DNA from: an uncultured Clostridia bacterium | Lineage (GTDB): Bacteria > Bacillota > Clostridia > Christensenellales > Borkfalkiaceae | Length of the DNA: 64,000 bases | Reading direction: 5' to 3' | Assembly (NCBI GenBank): GCA_949283125.1 | Contig: CASDRK010000018.1 | Span: 1-64,000 of the forward strand | Shown: positions 44,747 through 55,364 of the stretch, piece by piece | How the letters are laid out: every line of letters begins with the position of its first letter | How positions within the stretch are numbered: the first letter of the stretch is position 1 | Notes under the pieces: model-generated | Databases searched by the model: none | What the model saw: the letters and a program-made list of their open reading frames with translations, nothing else | Told to the model about the DNA's origin: nothing | Program-made: the position numbers and the translations under genes

Positions 44747-44902
44747 TCAGCTCTCCTGGCACAGCCTGGCAAAACAGTGCGGACACAGAAACGCGTTTCG
44801 CGCGGCGCAGTCGCGGCAAACGTGGTTGCCGCACTTCGGGCACTCGTAAATAGCGCCCTCGCTTGCGGCTTTCGTCCAGCCGCGGCAAATTCTTTTATCC
44901 AT
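44747..44902 (-). CDS. Small zinc-ribbon-like protein
   Basis: A 51-residue frame encodes eight cysteines in ECPKCGNHVCRDCA and FLCPHCFARLC, the spacing of a treble-clef or double zinc-knuckle protein. The regular CxxC pattern makes chance unlikely. It starts at ATG 44902 with only a weak upstream GGGG. A 24-nt perfect palindrome (44924-44947) lies upstream. It is divergent from gyrB and convergent with the M50 gene. Confidence 0.6.
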   Translation of the reverse strand: MDKRICRGWTKAASEGAIYECPKCGNHVCRDCAARNAFLCPHCFARLCQES

Positions 44903-44923
44903 ATCTGCAGTATGCCCCGTCCG

Positions 44924-44947
44924 GCTTGCGGCATGCATGCCGCAAGC
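44924..44947. repeat. 24-nt perfect palindrome
   Basis: GCTTGCGGCATG and its reverse complement abut with no spacer, between the small zinc-ribbon gene and the gyrB promoter. It may be an operator or a hairpin in the leader of the minus-strand gene. Confidence 0.6.
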
Positions 44948-44989
44948 CTGCGTTTTTGCCTTTAATTTGCCCCTTTCGCCTTCAAAAGC

Positions 44990-45018
44990 TTGCATTCGAT
45001 TATATAATATGGTATAAT
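44990..45018 (+). promoter_or_regulatory. Promoter of gyrBA
   Basis: TTGCAT (44990-44995), 17-bp spacer, TATAAT (45013-45018). Confidence 0.85.
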
Positions 45019-45029
45019 AATTAAAATAA

Positions 45030-46985
<1,956 letters not shown>

Positions 46986-47000
46986 GGAGGGTCGTTCCGT

Positions 47001-49553
47001 ATGGCCAAAAAAATAACCAGCCCCGAACTCACCGAGGAATTTGCTAAGACCCTCGCCATGACCAAACTTCTCGACGTGGAAGTGGACGAGGAGCTCAAAA
47101 AATCCTTCATCGCCTACGCCATGGCCGTCAACGTTTCGCGCGCCATACCCGACGTGCGCGACGGCCTCAAGCCCGTGCACCGCAGAATACTCTATTCCAT
47201 GCACGAGCTCGGCCTGTATTCCGACAAGGCCTTCCGCAAGTGCGCCCGCATAGTCGGCGACTGTCTCGGCAAATATCATCCCCACGGCGACAGCTCGGTC
47301 TATGACGCTCTCGTAAGGCTTGCGCAGGATTTCACCATAAACATGCCCCTCGTCGAAGGACACGGCAACTTCGGCTCCGTCGACGGCGACCCCGCCGCCG
47401 CCATGAGGTACACCGAGGCGAGGCTCTCCAAAATAGCCGCCGAAATGCTGCGCGACCTCGACAAGGAGACCGTGGATTTTTATCCCACTTTCGACGATAC
47501 CGGCATGCAGCCCACGGTGCTGCCCTCGCGCTTTCCCAACATGCTCGTAAATGGCTCCGACGGCATAGCCGTGGGCATGGCCACCAACATACCTCCCCAC
47601 AACCTCGGCGAGGTGATCGACGGCGTCTGCGCCATGATAGACGACCCCGACATCGAAGTCGACGAACTCATGACGTATATCCCCGCTCCCGACTTCCCCA
47701 CCGGCGGCATGATAATGGGCAGGGGCGGCATACGCAAGGCCTACCGCACGGGCCGCGGCAACATAATCATCCGCTCCAGATGCGAGATAGAGGAATACCA
47801 GAGCGGCAACCAGACGCGCACGCGCATAATCGTCACGGAGATACCCTATCAGGTCAACAAGGCAAAGCTCATCGAATCCATCGCCGACCTCGTCAAGGAC
47901 AAGCGCATAGAGGGAATATCCGACATACGCGAAGAATCCGACCGCGACGGCATGCGCATAGTCATCGAGGTCAAAAAGGACGCAAACGCGCAGGTCGTGC
48001 TCAACCTTTTGTACAAGCACACCAACCTGCAGATATCCGACGGGCTCATCATGCTCGCCCTCGTGGACGGCACCCCCAGAATACTCGACTTAAAACAGTT
48101 CATTTATTACTATCTCGAACATCAGAAGGACATAATAGTCCGCAGGACCAGATACGATCTGGCCAAAACCGAGGAGCGCGCCCACATCCTGCGCGGTCTC
48201 GTCATCGCCGAAGCATCCATAGACGAAGTGGTGGATGTGTGCAAAAACGCCAAGGACAAGACCGACTGCGTGGAAAAGCTCGTGGCAAACTTCGTCCTTG
48301 ACGAGCGTCAGGCCACGGCCGTCGCCGAGCTGCGCCTGTATCGTCTCTCTCATCTCGAAGTGGACAAGCTCAACGAAGAGCTCGCCTCGCTGGAAGCGGC
48401 CATCGCCGATTACAAGGATATCCTTGCCAACGAAAGCCGCGTTCTTCAGATAATAAAGGCCGACCTTCTGGAAATAAAGCGCAAATACCCCTCCGAAAGA
48501 AAGACGGAGATAGCCGTCGACTACGGCGACATCGAGGACGCCGATCTCATTCCCGTCGAGCAGGTGGTGATATCGCTCACCCATTCCGGCTACGTAAAGC
48601 GCCTGCCCGTCGCCGAATACAGGGCGCAGCACCGCGGCGGCATGGGCGTCACCGCTCACAGGCCCAAGGAGGAGGACTTTGTGGAGAGCATGTGCGTCTG
48701 CTCCTCGCACGACGACATACTGCTTTTCTCCTCCTTCGGCAAGGTCTACTCCATGAAGGGCTATCAGATACCCGAAGCGGCGCGCACGGCCCGCGGCAGG
48801 GCTATCGTCAACCTCGTGCAGGTCGCGCAGGAAGAAAAGATAAACGCACTCATCGCCGTGCCTCAGGGCGCGCAGGGCTACATTGCCTTTGCCACGCGAA
48901 ACGGCCTGATGAAAAAGACGAGCGTGGAGGAGTTCGCCCGCATAAACCGCAACGGCAAGATAGCCATAAAACTCAACGAGGGCGACGAACTCATCTCCGT
49001 GCATTTCACCACCGGCGCGGACGAAATAATGATAGCTTCGCGCGGGGGCAAGTGTATCCGGTTCCCCGAAAGCGACATACGCGCCATGGGCCGCGACACG
49101 GCCGGCGTGCGCGCAATACGCCTGGACGGAGAGGGCGACGGGCTGGTGGACATGCTCGTGGTCGATCCTTCAAAGGACGTGCTCACCGTCGCGGCCAACG
49201 GCTACGGCAAGCGCTCGCGGCTGGAAGATTACCGCGTTCAGGGCAGGGCCGGCAAGGGCATCAAGGCCGGCGTGTTCAACGAACTCACGGGCGAGCTCGT
49301 CAATCTGAAACAGGTCTCGGATGACGACGACATTATGATAATTTCCGTCGGCGGCACCATCATAAGGATGCACTGCTCGGATATCTCCACCATCGGCCGC
49401 GCCACAAGGGGCGTGCGGCTCATGCGCCTTAAGGACGGGCAGGTGGCCACGGTGGCCGTCACCGAGCGCGACGACGAATCGGAGACGCAGGCTCCCGAAG
49501 AGCAGGCCGCGGAAGTCCCCGCCGAGGAACAGACCGAAGGGGACGAGGAATAA
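47001..49553 (+). CDS. gyrA: DNA gyrase subunit A
   Basis: The 850-residue subunit has the winged helix, the catalytic tyrosine in [14 protein letters not shown] (Tyr137) and six beta-pinwheel blades. The GyrA box that defines gyrase, QRRGGKG, appears as QHRGGMG near residue 544, a partial match. A short acidic tail follows. It begins 15 nt after gyrB. Confidence 0.94.
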   Translation: MAKKITSPELTEEFAKTLAMTKLLDVEVDEELKKSFIAYAMAVNVSRAIPDVRDGLKPVHRRILYSMHELGLYSDKAFRKCARIVGDCLGKYHPHGDSSVYDALVRLAQDFTINMPLVEGHGNFGSVDGDPAAAMRYTEARLSKIAAEMLRDLDKETVDFYPTFDDTGMQPTVLPSRFPNMLVNGSDGIAVGMATNIPPHNLGEVIDGVCAMIDDPDIEVDELMTYIPAPDFPTGGMIMGRGGIRKAYRTGRGNIIIRSRCEIEEYQSGNQTRTRIIVTEIPYQVNKAKLIESIADLVKDKRIEGISDIREESDRDGMRIVIEVKKDANAQVVLNLLYKHTNLQISDGLIMLALVDGTPRILDLKQFIYYYLEHQKDIIVRRTRYDLAKTEERAHILRGLVIAEASIDEVVDVCKNAKDKTDCVEKLVANFVLDERQATAVAELRLYRLSHLEVDKLNEELASLEAAIADYKDILANESRVLQIIKADLLEIKRKYPSERKTEIAVDYGDIEDADLIPVEQVVISLTHSGYVKRLPVAEYRAQHRGGMGVTAHRPKEEDFVESMCVCSSHDDILLFSSFGKVYSMKGYQIPEAARTARGRAIVNLVQVAQEEKINALIAVPQGAQGYIAFATRNGLMKKTSVEEFARINRNGKIAIKLNEGDELISVHFTTGADEIMIASRGGKCIRFPESDIRAMGRDTAGVRAIRLDGEGDGLVDMLVVDPSKDVLTVAANGYGKRSRLEDYRVQGRAGKGIKAGVFNELTGELVNLKQVSDDDDIMIISVGGTIIRMHCSDISTIGRATRGVRLMRLKDGQVATVAVTERDDESETQAPEEQAAEVPAEEQTEGDEE

Positions 49554-49590
49554 TTTTTTCGGGCGCGGATACAAACCTTTTTTGCAATCG

Positions 49591-49630
49591 AAATCTGCCG
49601 CGGCGCTTTAGCGCCGCGGCAGATTTTTTT
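49591..49630 (+). terminator. Terminator of gyrBA
   Basis: A 16-bp perfect stem (49591-49606 with 49611-49626) runs into seven Ts. Confidence 0.95.
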
Positions 49631-49689
49631 CGTGCATTTTTTTGATTGCCCACGCACTATCCCTCGACCAACGCATGCATACAGCGCGG

Positions 49690-50313
49690 TCAGAGCAGGT
49701 GTGCGGTAAGTTTTTCCGTCATCGAACGCGCAAGCTCGGCAACGGTGTGGCGGCGGTACTCCACCCCGGCTTCGCGCATGGCGGACATCTGCTTTTGCGT
49801 TATCTCCGTGTACGGGTATATGCCGAACATAAAGGGGAAAAAGGCGTATATGAACTGCTGCGCGTCCTCTTCGCCGGCTCGCGGGCAGTGCGCCTTTATG
49901 CAGTCGGCAACCGCGCGCAGAGCGCGGCCGTACTCCCGCTTGAAGCTGACAAGCCGCTCTTCGCGGCTGCCCGATTCCATGTCGTAAAGGTTCATGGCCA
50001 GCAGTTTCAGCATGCGCTTGCGCTCTTCGAGCAGCGCGGCAAACCTCGGCGCGAATTCGCCGGGCGCGATTTTTTCTGCGGCCAGCTCTTCAAGGTCGGC
50101 CGTCCATGCCCGGTATTCCCGCTCCAGCAGCGCGAGAAAGATCTCCTCCTTGGTCTCGAAGTAGTTGTATATCGACGTGCGCGTGAACGACGTCTGTCCG
50201 CCTATCATTGCCAGCGTTATCTTTTTGAACGGCACCGACTCATACAGCCGCGCGCAGGCGTCTATTATCTCTTCTCTGCGCGCCGCCGTCAGCCTATCCG
50301 ATGCGGCGGGCAT
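49690..50313 (-). CDS. TetR-family repressor
   Basis: The 207-residue protein has an N-terminal helix-turn-helix (ITLAMIGGQTSFTRTSIYNY) and a helical ligand domain. AAAGGAG precedes the ATG. It is the last gene of a minus-strand operon with a flavodoxin and an alcohol dehydrogenase. Two CTGACA-N3-TGTCAG sites at the operon promoter are its likely targets, implying autoregulation in response to an electrophile or alcohol; the ligand is unknown. Confidence 0.88.
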   Translation of the reverse strand: MPAASDRLTAARREEIIDACARLYESVPFKKITLAMIGGQTSFTRTSIYNYFETKEEIFLALLEREYRAWTADLEELAAEKIAPGEFAPRFAALLEERKRMLKLLAMNLYDMESGSREERLVSFKREYGRALRAVADCIKAHCPRAGEEDAQQFIYAFFPFMFGIYPYTEITQKQMSAMREAGVEYRRHTVAELARSMTEKLTAHLL

Positions 50314-50316
50314 CTT

Positions 50317-50784
50317 TCACTCCTTTGCCGCGTCCGCGGCCCATCCGGCGGAGCCGCCGTTTACCAGCCTGCCCTTTTTCCATGCGGCAGAGGGGCAGTG
50401 CTCTTTTAAGCTGCGCTCCGCGGCGGCAATGCCGCTCCCGCCCGAAGTGGCGAAGGGTATAATCGTCTTGCCGGTAAAGTCTCCGCTCTCCAGAAATGTG
50501 TCTATTATGCGCGGCTCAACATACCACCATATGGGAAAGCCTACAAAAATTGTGTCGTAGCCCGATATGTCCTTTATCTCCCCCGCGATGGCGGGGCGGC
50601 TCGCCGGGTCGTTCATCTCCAGAGTGCTGCGGCTGCGGCTGTTCCGCCAGTCCAGATCGGCGGGGGTATAGGGCTGCGCCGGCGCTATCTCGTACAGCTC
50701 CCCGCCCGTGGCCGCGGCTATTTTTTTCGCCGCTTCCGCCGTCACCCCGCTCGCAGAAAAGTATGCAACAAGTATTTTCTTCAT
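50317..50784 (-). CDS. Flavodoxin
   Basis: The 155-residue FMN protein starts MKKILVAYFSASGVTAEAAK, the phosphate-binding loop; FVGFPIWWYVEPRIIDTFLE and IIPFATSGGSGI form the rest of the flavin site. The SxSGxT pattern and the tryptophan pair match the flavodoxin_4 group often next to oxidoreductases. It supplies electrons or acts as a quinone reductase. It lies 13 nt after the alcohol dehydrogenase gene. Confidence 0.9.
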   Translation of the reverse strand: MKKILVAYFSASGVTAEAAKKIAAATGGELYEIAPAQPYTPADLDWRNSRSRSTLEMNDPASRPAIAGEIKDISGYDTIFVGFPIWWYVEPRIIDTFLESGDFTGKTIIPFATSGGSGIAAAERSLKEHCPSAAWKKGRLVNGGSAGWAADAAKE

Positions 50785-50797
50785 GGCGATCTCTGCC

Positions 50798-51967
50798 TTA
50801 CAGGCTCTCCTTCAGAATTTTTACCACCTCGTCGCGGGTGAGCACGCGGTATCCGCCCTGCATTATCAGCGTGCTGTCCGCAATGGCTTCTATCATGTCC
50901 GCCGTTGCGCCCAGCTGAGTTATGTTCATGGCAAGGCCCAGCTCTCTCATCCAGCTCTCCATGGCCGCAAGCCCGGCTTCGGCCGTCTGTTCGTCCGTTT
51001 TGCCGTCGGGGTCAACGTCCCATACGTTCTCGGCAAAGCGCACAAATTTTTTCAGCCCGTAAGGCATTATGTGGCGGTAGTATGCAAGCGAAACGGCCGA
51101 AAGCGTCATGCCGTGGGTGGCGTCGGTGTGCGCGCCTACGGCCTGACCCAGCATGTGCACCTCCCAGTCGGTGCTCTTTCCGCAGGCTATCAGCGTGTTC
51201 AGCGCCCACGTTGCCGTCCACATTATGTTGGAGCGCGCCTCGTAGTCGGTCATGTTCGCGTTGGCTATGCGCGAAGAGTGCAGCAGCGAGCGCATCAGCG
51301 CCTCTGCCAGATAGTCGCTAGTGTTGTCGTCTTCGCCGGAAAAATACTGTTCGCATATGTGGCTGAATATGTCGAATATTCCGGCCGTCATCTGATGGCG
51401 GGGCAGGGTGAACGTGTACTCGGGGTCGAGCACGGAAAATCTCGGCATCACCCTTTCGTCCTTGAACACGTGCCCTATCTTCAGCTTGGCGTCCGTGTTC
51501 GTGATCACTGCTCCGGCGTTCATCTCCGAACCGGTGCCCACCATCGTGAGCACGCAACCCACGGGCAGTATCTCGCAGTCCGGCTCCTCAAAGCGCACAT
51601 AATATTTCTCCCACGGGTCCTCCTCGCAGTGCACCGAAACGGCCACGGCCTTTGCATAGTCGCACACCGAGCCCCCGCCCACGGCCAGCAGCAGATCGGC
51701 TTTGGCTCTGCGCGCTATCTGCACGCCCTCGTGCAATTTTTTCAAAGTGGGGTTGGGCATCACGCCCGCTATCTCCGCAACGTTTTTGCCGCAGGATCTC
51801 AAAATCTTTACGGTCTCGTCGTATATGCCGTTCTTCTTTATCGAGCCCCCGCCGTATATCAGCACGACGTTTTTGCCGTATTTGGGCAGCTCGTCTGCAA
51901 GATATTTTATCGAACCCTTGCCGAAATACAGCTTTGTGGGGTTGCAGTAACTGAAATTTCCTAACAT
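50798..51967 (-). CDS. Iron-containing alcohol dehydrogenase, YqhD/BdhA type
   Basis: The 389-residue enzyme has the start NFSYCNPTKLYFGKGSI, the cofactor motif LLAVGGGSVCDYAKA, VLTMVGTGSEMNAGAVIT, and metal ligands in GIFDIFSHICEQYFS and HMLGQAVGAHTDATHG. It reduces short-chain or toxic aldehydes with NAD(P)H. GGAGGT precedes the ATG. The operon order adh-flavodoxin-tetR suggests aldehyde or electrophile detoxification. Confidence 0.92.
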   Translation of the reverse strand: MLGNFSYCNPTKLYFGKGSIKYLADELPKYGKNVVLIYGGGSIKKNGIYDETVKILRSCGKNVAEIAGVMPNPTLKKLHEGVQIARRAKADLLLAVGGGSVCDYAKAVAVSVHCEEDPWEKYYVRFEEPDCEILPVGCVLTMVGTGSEMNAGAVITNTDAKLKIGHVFKDERVMPRFSVLDPEYTFTLPRHQMTAGIFDIFSHICEQYFSGEDDNTSDYLAEALMRSLLHSSRIANANMTDYEARSNIMWTATWALNTLIACGKSTDWEVHMLGQAVGAHTDATHGMTLSAVSLAYYRHIMPYGLKKFVRFAENVWDVDPDGKTDEQTAEAGLAAMESWMRELGLAMNITQLGATADMIEAIADSTLIMQGGYRVLTRDEVVKILKESL

Positions 51968-52002
51968 TTATATACCTCCGCTTTGCTTACAGGATAATTA
52001 TT

Positions 52003-52053
52003 CTGACATTGTGTCAGCATTAGTATTTTACCGCTGTTCTGACACTTTGTCAA
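52003..52053. promoter_or_regulatory. Two TetR-type operators of the adh operon
   Basis: CTGACA-TTG-TGTCAG (52003-52017) and CTGACA-CTT-TGTCAA (52039-52053) have the same spacing. The second covers the -35 box; the first lies at the predicted transcription start. Confidence 0.8.
52025..52053 (-). promoter_or_regulatory. Promoter of the adh operon
   Basis: On the minus strand TTGACA (52048-52053), a 17-bp spacer and TAAAAT (52025-52030). Confidence 0.85.
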
Positions 52054-52273
52054 TACCTCTGCGAAAAATTTCACATAAAAATTTCCGGCCGCAGTCTTCG
52101 TTCTCTCCCGCAAACTTTGCGCGGGCGGAAAGCGGCGGACGCGCCGGGAGTCAGGGCGCGGAGCCGGCGGCGCGCCGCCGCGGCCGTAAAGAGCAGGGGG
52201 GAGCCGGCGCGGCTTCAACGGGGAAGCGGCTCCGGGCATGACGGCGCAGGAAAAAAGCGTGAAAAAAAAGCGC

Positions 52274-52317
52274 GGGAAAAATCGCGCGGGAGCGGCGCAT
52301 TGTGCACCGCTCCCGCG
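52274..52317 (-). terminator. Terminator of the P-type ATPase gene
   Basis: An 11-bp stem (52285-52295 with 52307-52317) with extra loop pairing is followed on the minus strand by CGATTTTTC. Confidence 0.8.
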
Positions 52318-52365
52318 GAAAGTTTTGAAATTCTGCCTGCAGACGGGCACGTCCGGGCGGCGGAC

Positions 52366-55194
52366 TCACTGTCCGCTGCGCTCTATTTCCAGCACGGCGG
52401 GTTTTTTGCCGGTGGAGGAGGGCAGCAGTATCTGCATTATCTTTATCAGGCTGTTGGATATGGGGAAGGCCGCTTCCGTGGCCACGGCAAGTATCAGCAG
52501 CTTCGTGGCGTCCCAGTGCAGCAGCGACCATTTCGCCTCGTCGCTCACGTTGTACAGCATGTCGCCTATCTGCGGCACGCACAGCGCAACGGCCGTGGCC
52601 GCGACCATGCACGCAAACAGCACCAGCCGGTAGCCGTTGAAGGGCTGGCACACGCGGAACAGCATTATCAGTCCCGCAAACGTCATGGCCATCATGCACA
52701 TCGGCACGTAGTAAGGCTCGTACGTCTGCGGCTCGAACACATACACGAGGTACATGGCCATAACGCAGCATATCATCAGTATCGCGCCCGGTATGCTCCG
52801 GCTCATTACGTGCGTTATGAACTTGCCCTGCACCCTCTCCTTGTTGGGCTGCAGCGACAGCATGAACGAAGGCACGCCTATTATGCATACTTCCAAAAGC
52901 AGCATGTTGCTGGGCATGAACAGGTAGGGCTGCTGCAGTATGAGCATGCATATCACGGCGAGTATGGCCGTGAACAGCGTCTTCATCAGGTACAGCGACG
53001 AGGAATTTTTAATATTGTTTATTACCCTGCGGCCCTCGCCCACGACTTTGGGCATGGAGGCAAAGTTGTTGTCCTTCAGCACCAGATGGCTCACGTTTCT
53101 CGCGGCTTCGCTGCCCGAAGCCACCGAAATGGCGCAGTCGGCCTCCTTCAGGGCGAGTATGTCGTTCACGCCGTCGCCCGTCATGGCCACGGTGTTGCCT
53201 TCGCTCTTTATGGCGCGCACCAGTATGGCCTTCTGTTCGGGCGTCACCCTGCCGAACACCGTGTATTTGTTCGCAACGCTCTCAACTTCCTTTTCGTTCA
53301 GTCCTTCGAGCGAGATGTATTTGTCGGCGTTTTCTATCCCGGCGCGGCGGGCCACTTCGGATACGGTTACGGGATTGTCGCCGGAAATTACTTTTACGGC
53401 CACGTCGTTCTGGCGGAACCACTTTATGGTGTCCACGGCGTCTTCGCGTATGTTGTCTGCTATGGAAATTATGGCCACGGGTTTGAGCACGGTGGGCAGC
53501 TTGTCGCCCGCTATGGCCGCCGGCGAGTGCGCCAAAACTATCACCCTCAGCCCCATCTGCGCATACTGTTTTACTATTCTGTCCACTTTCGCGGGCATGG
53601 GTTTGAGCACGAACTCTGGCGCGCCCATCACGAACGTGCCGGCTTCGTCGAACGTCACGGCCGAAAGCTTGCGCGCGGAGGAGAAGGGCAGCCGGGCCGT
53701 GGCGGACAGCACGTCGTTGTGCCCGAAGTGATTGTAAAGCGCTATCGAAGTCTGGTTGTTGTCGTCCAGCGCGGACAGTACAGACCCCATGATATCATTG
53801 AGCGAATACTCTCCTACGGTGTTCAGTATCACGCAGTCGTTCACCCTCATGCGGCCGTCGGTTATGGTGCCCGTCTTGTCCAGACACAAAACGTTCACCC
53901 TCGCCAGCATCTCAAGCGAATACAGATCCTGCACCAGCGTGTTGTTTTTGGAAAGTCTTATAACGCCCACGGCCAGCGCCATGGAGGTCAGAAGCATCAT
54001 GCCCGAAGGTATCATGCCTATCACCACCGTGCACGTGCGCTGGATTGCGTAGTTTATCTCCGCCGAAAAGATGTAATCGGTCACTCCGCTCAGCGCGGTG
54101 TCGCTCAGCGGCGCGCCGTAGGTGGTGAAGAACATGCCTATCGCTATGGGCACTATCAGAAAACCCACGGCCTTTATTATCATCTTCGTGGAGTTCATCA
54201 GCTCGGAGTTGGGCCGCTTGTATTTTTTTGCCTTTGCGGTAAGCTTTTCAAGGTAGGTCTCCCTGCCCACCTTTTCCACGCGGAATTTGCCGCTGCCCGA
54301 AGCTATGAAACTGCCCGCGTACAGCATGTCGCCCGGCTGTTTTTTGATGGGAACGGATTCGCCGGTCAAAAGGCTCTCGTTAACTTCCACGCTGCCTTCG
54401 GCCAGTATGCAGTCGGCGGGCACCTGATTGCCCAGCTCCAGAATGAGCACGTCGTCCAGAACTATCTCCGACGAGGGCACGTCCGTCCGCTCGCCGTCGC
54501 GTATCACCTTGTACGTCGCCGAAGTCATTATGGCCAGTTTGTCTATCGAGCGCTTGGCGATGATCTCCTGTATAACGGCGATTATTATGTTGGCGGAAGT
54601 TATTATTATCACAAGATAGTTGGTTATGCCCGTCGTCCCCGCCAGCAGCAGGGCTATGAACGCGCACAGACACAGCAGGTTGAAAAAGGTGCAGATGTTG
54701 CCTATGAATATGCTTGCGTACGACTTTGAAAATTTCTTGTTGGTATCGTTGAACGCAAACTGGCGGAACCTCTCCTCGACCTGCGCCTGCGTCAGACCGT
54801 CGCCCAGCGCGGGCGAATATCTCTCCGTCTTGCCGGCGGCCTGCGCCTTGGCCGGGTGGCGCTTGAAGTATTTTATTATCTTTTCCTTGTCGAACCCTTC
54901 CGAAGGCCGCGCGGGCGAGGCGGTGGGTCGGGTCTCGGCCTCGGCGGTCACAGTCGTCGCGGGCGAAGTGTCGGCCACGGCCTCCGCCGCGGCGCTCTCG
55001 TCGTATATCTCCGAATTCGCCGGCCTTGCCGCTCTGCGCCTTTGGCTCCTTGCGGGCGCGCTCTCTTCCGGCGCGCCGCTGCCGGCGGCGGGCAGATCTG
55101 CGGTCTCCGCTCCGCGCGCGGCGGGGGCGGAAGCGTCCGCTCCGGACTCGCCGTCGCGGCCGGCTCTGTTGGATTTATAGTAAATTTTGCTCAT
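52366..55194 (-). CDS. P-type cation ATPase, CtpE-like
   Basis: The 942-residue pump has the phosphatase loop LTGES (near residue 277), the phosphorylation site DKTGT (Asp439) and the hinge TGDGVND (near 673), with ten membrane helices. In helix 4, IPSGMMLLTSMALAVGVIRL and then LYSLEMLARVNVLCLDKTGT resemble the CtpE group, linked to calcium uptake in mycobacteria; the ion here is inferred. Before the pump core lies an unusual disordered Ala/Pro/Glu-rich extension of about 130 residues. The ribosome site is weak. Confidence 0.88.
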   Translation of the reverse strand: MSKIYYKSNRAGRDGESGADASAPAARGAETADLPAAGSGAPEESAPARSQRRRAARPANSEIYDESAAAEAVADTSPATTVTAEAETRPTASPARPSEGFDKEKIIKYFKRHPAKAQAAGKTERYSPALGDGLTQAQVEERFRQFAFNDTNKKFSKSYASIFIGNICTFFNLLCLCAFIALLLAGTTGITNYLVIIITSANIIIAVIQEIIAKRSIDKLAIMTSATYKVIRDGERTDVPSSEIVLDDVLILELGNQVPADCILAEGSVEVNESLLTGESVPIKKQPGDMLYAGSFIASGSGKFRVEKVGRETYLEKLTAKAKKYKRPNSELMNSTKMIIKAVGFLIVPIAIGMFFTTYGAPLSDTALSGVTDYIFSAEINYAIQRTCTVVIGMIPSGMMLLTSMALAVGVIRLSKNNTLVQDLYSLEMLARVNVLCLDKTGTITDGRMRVNDCVILNTVGEYSLNDIMGSVLSALDDNNQTSIALYNHFGHNDVLSATARLPFSSARKLSAVTFDEAGTFVMGAPEFVLKPMPAKVDRIVKQYAQMGLRVIVLAHSPAAIAGDKLPTVLKPVAIISIADNIREDAVDTIKWFRQNDVAVKVISGDNPVTVSEVARRAGIENADKYISLEGLNEKEVESVANKYTVFGRVTPEQKAILVRAIKSEGNTVAMTGDGVNDILALKEADCAISVASGSEAARNVSHLVLKDNNFASMPKVVGEGRRVINNIKNSSSLYLMKTLFTAILAVICMLILQQPYLFMPSNMLLLEVCIIGVPSFMLSLQPNKERVQGKFITHVMSRSIPGAILMICCVMAMYLVYVFEPQTYEPYYVPMCMMAMTFAGLIMLFRVCQPFNGYRLVLFACMVAATAVALCVPQIGDMLYNVSDEAKWSLLHWDATKLLILAVATEAAFPISNSLIKIMQILLPSSTGKKPAVLEIERSGQ

Positions 55195-55249
55195 CGTCTG
55201 TCCTTATACGTTTATCTTGCGCCGTCTGCACGGCGTCATACATATTGCC

Positions 55250-55278
55250 ATTATAACATACGCCCGCCGTTTTTTCAA
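55250..55278 (-). promoter_or_regulatory. Promoter of the P-type ATPase gene
   Basis: On the minus strand TTGAAA (55273-55278), a 17-bp spacer and TATAAT (55250-55255). Confidence 0.75.
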
Positions 55279-55297
55279 TTAAATTGGGGCAATTCAT

Positions 55298-55326
55298 TTG
55301 CATTAACGTCCTTTTTGGTTTATAAT
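55298..55326 (+). promoter_or_regulatory. Promoter of serS
   Basis: TTGCAT (55298-55303), 17-bp spacer, TATAAT (55321-55326). The leader is only about 30 nt, too short for a T-box. Confidence 0.85.
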
Positions 55327-55364
55327 GTTTGCATATTCAAAAAACAAATGCAGGGTATTAAGCC

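Larger units (their letters stand above)
51968..52365. other. Intergenic region between adh and the P-type ATPase
   Basis: The 86 bp next to adh hold its promoter and two operators. 52284-52318 hold the ATPase terminator. The GC-rich stretch 52084-52283 between them has no recognisable gene or site. Confidence 0.6.

Noticed and set aside
52117..54729. An 870-codon plus-strand frame opposite the P-type ATPase
   Set aside because: It is His/Tyr/Arg-rich antisense of a clear ATPase gene, with no family features.
55327..55364. A T-box leader before serS
   Set aside because: Only about 30 nt separate the predicted start from the ATG, and no T-box sequence is present.
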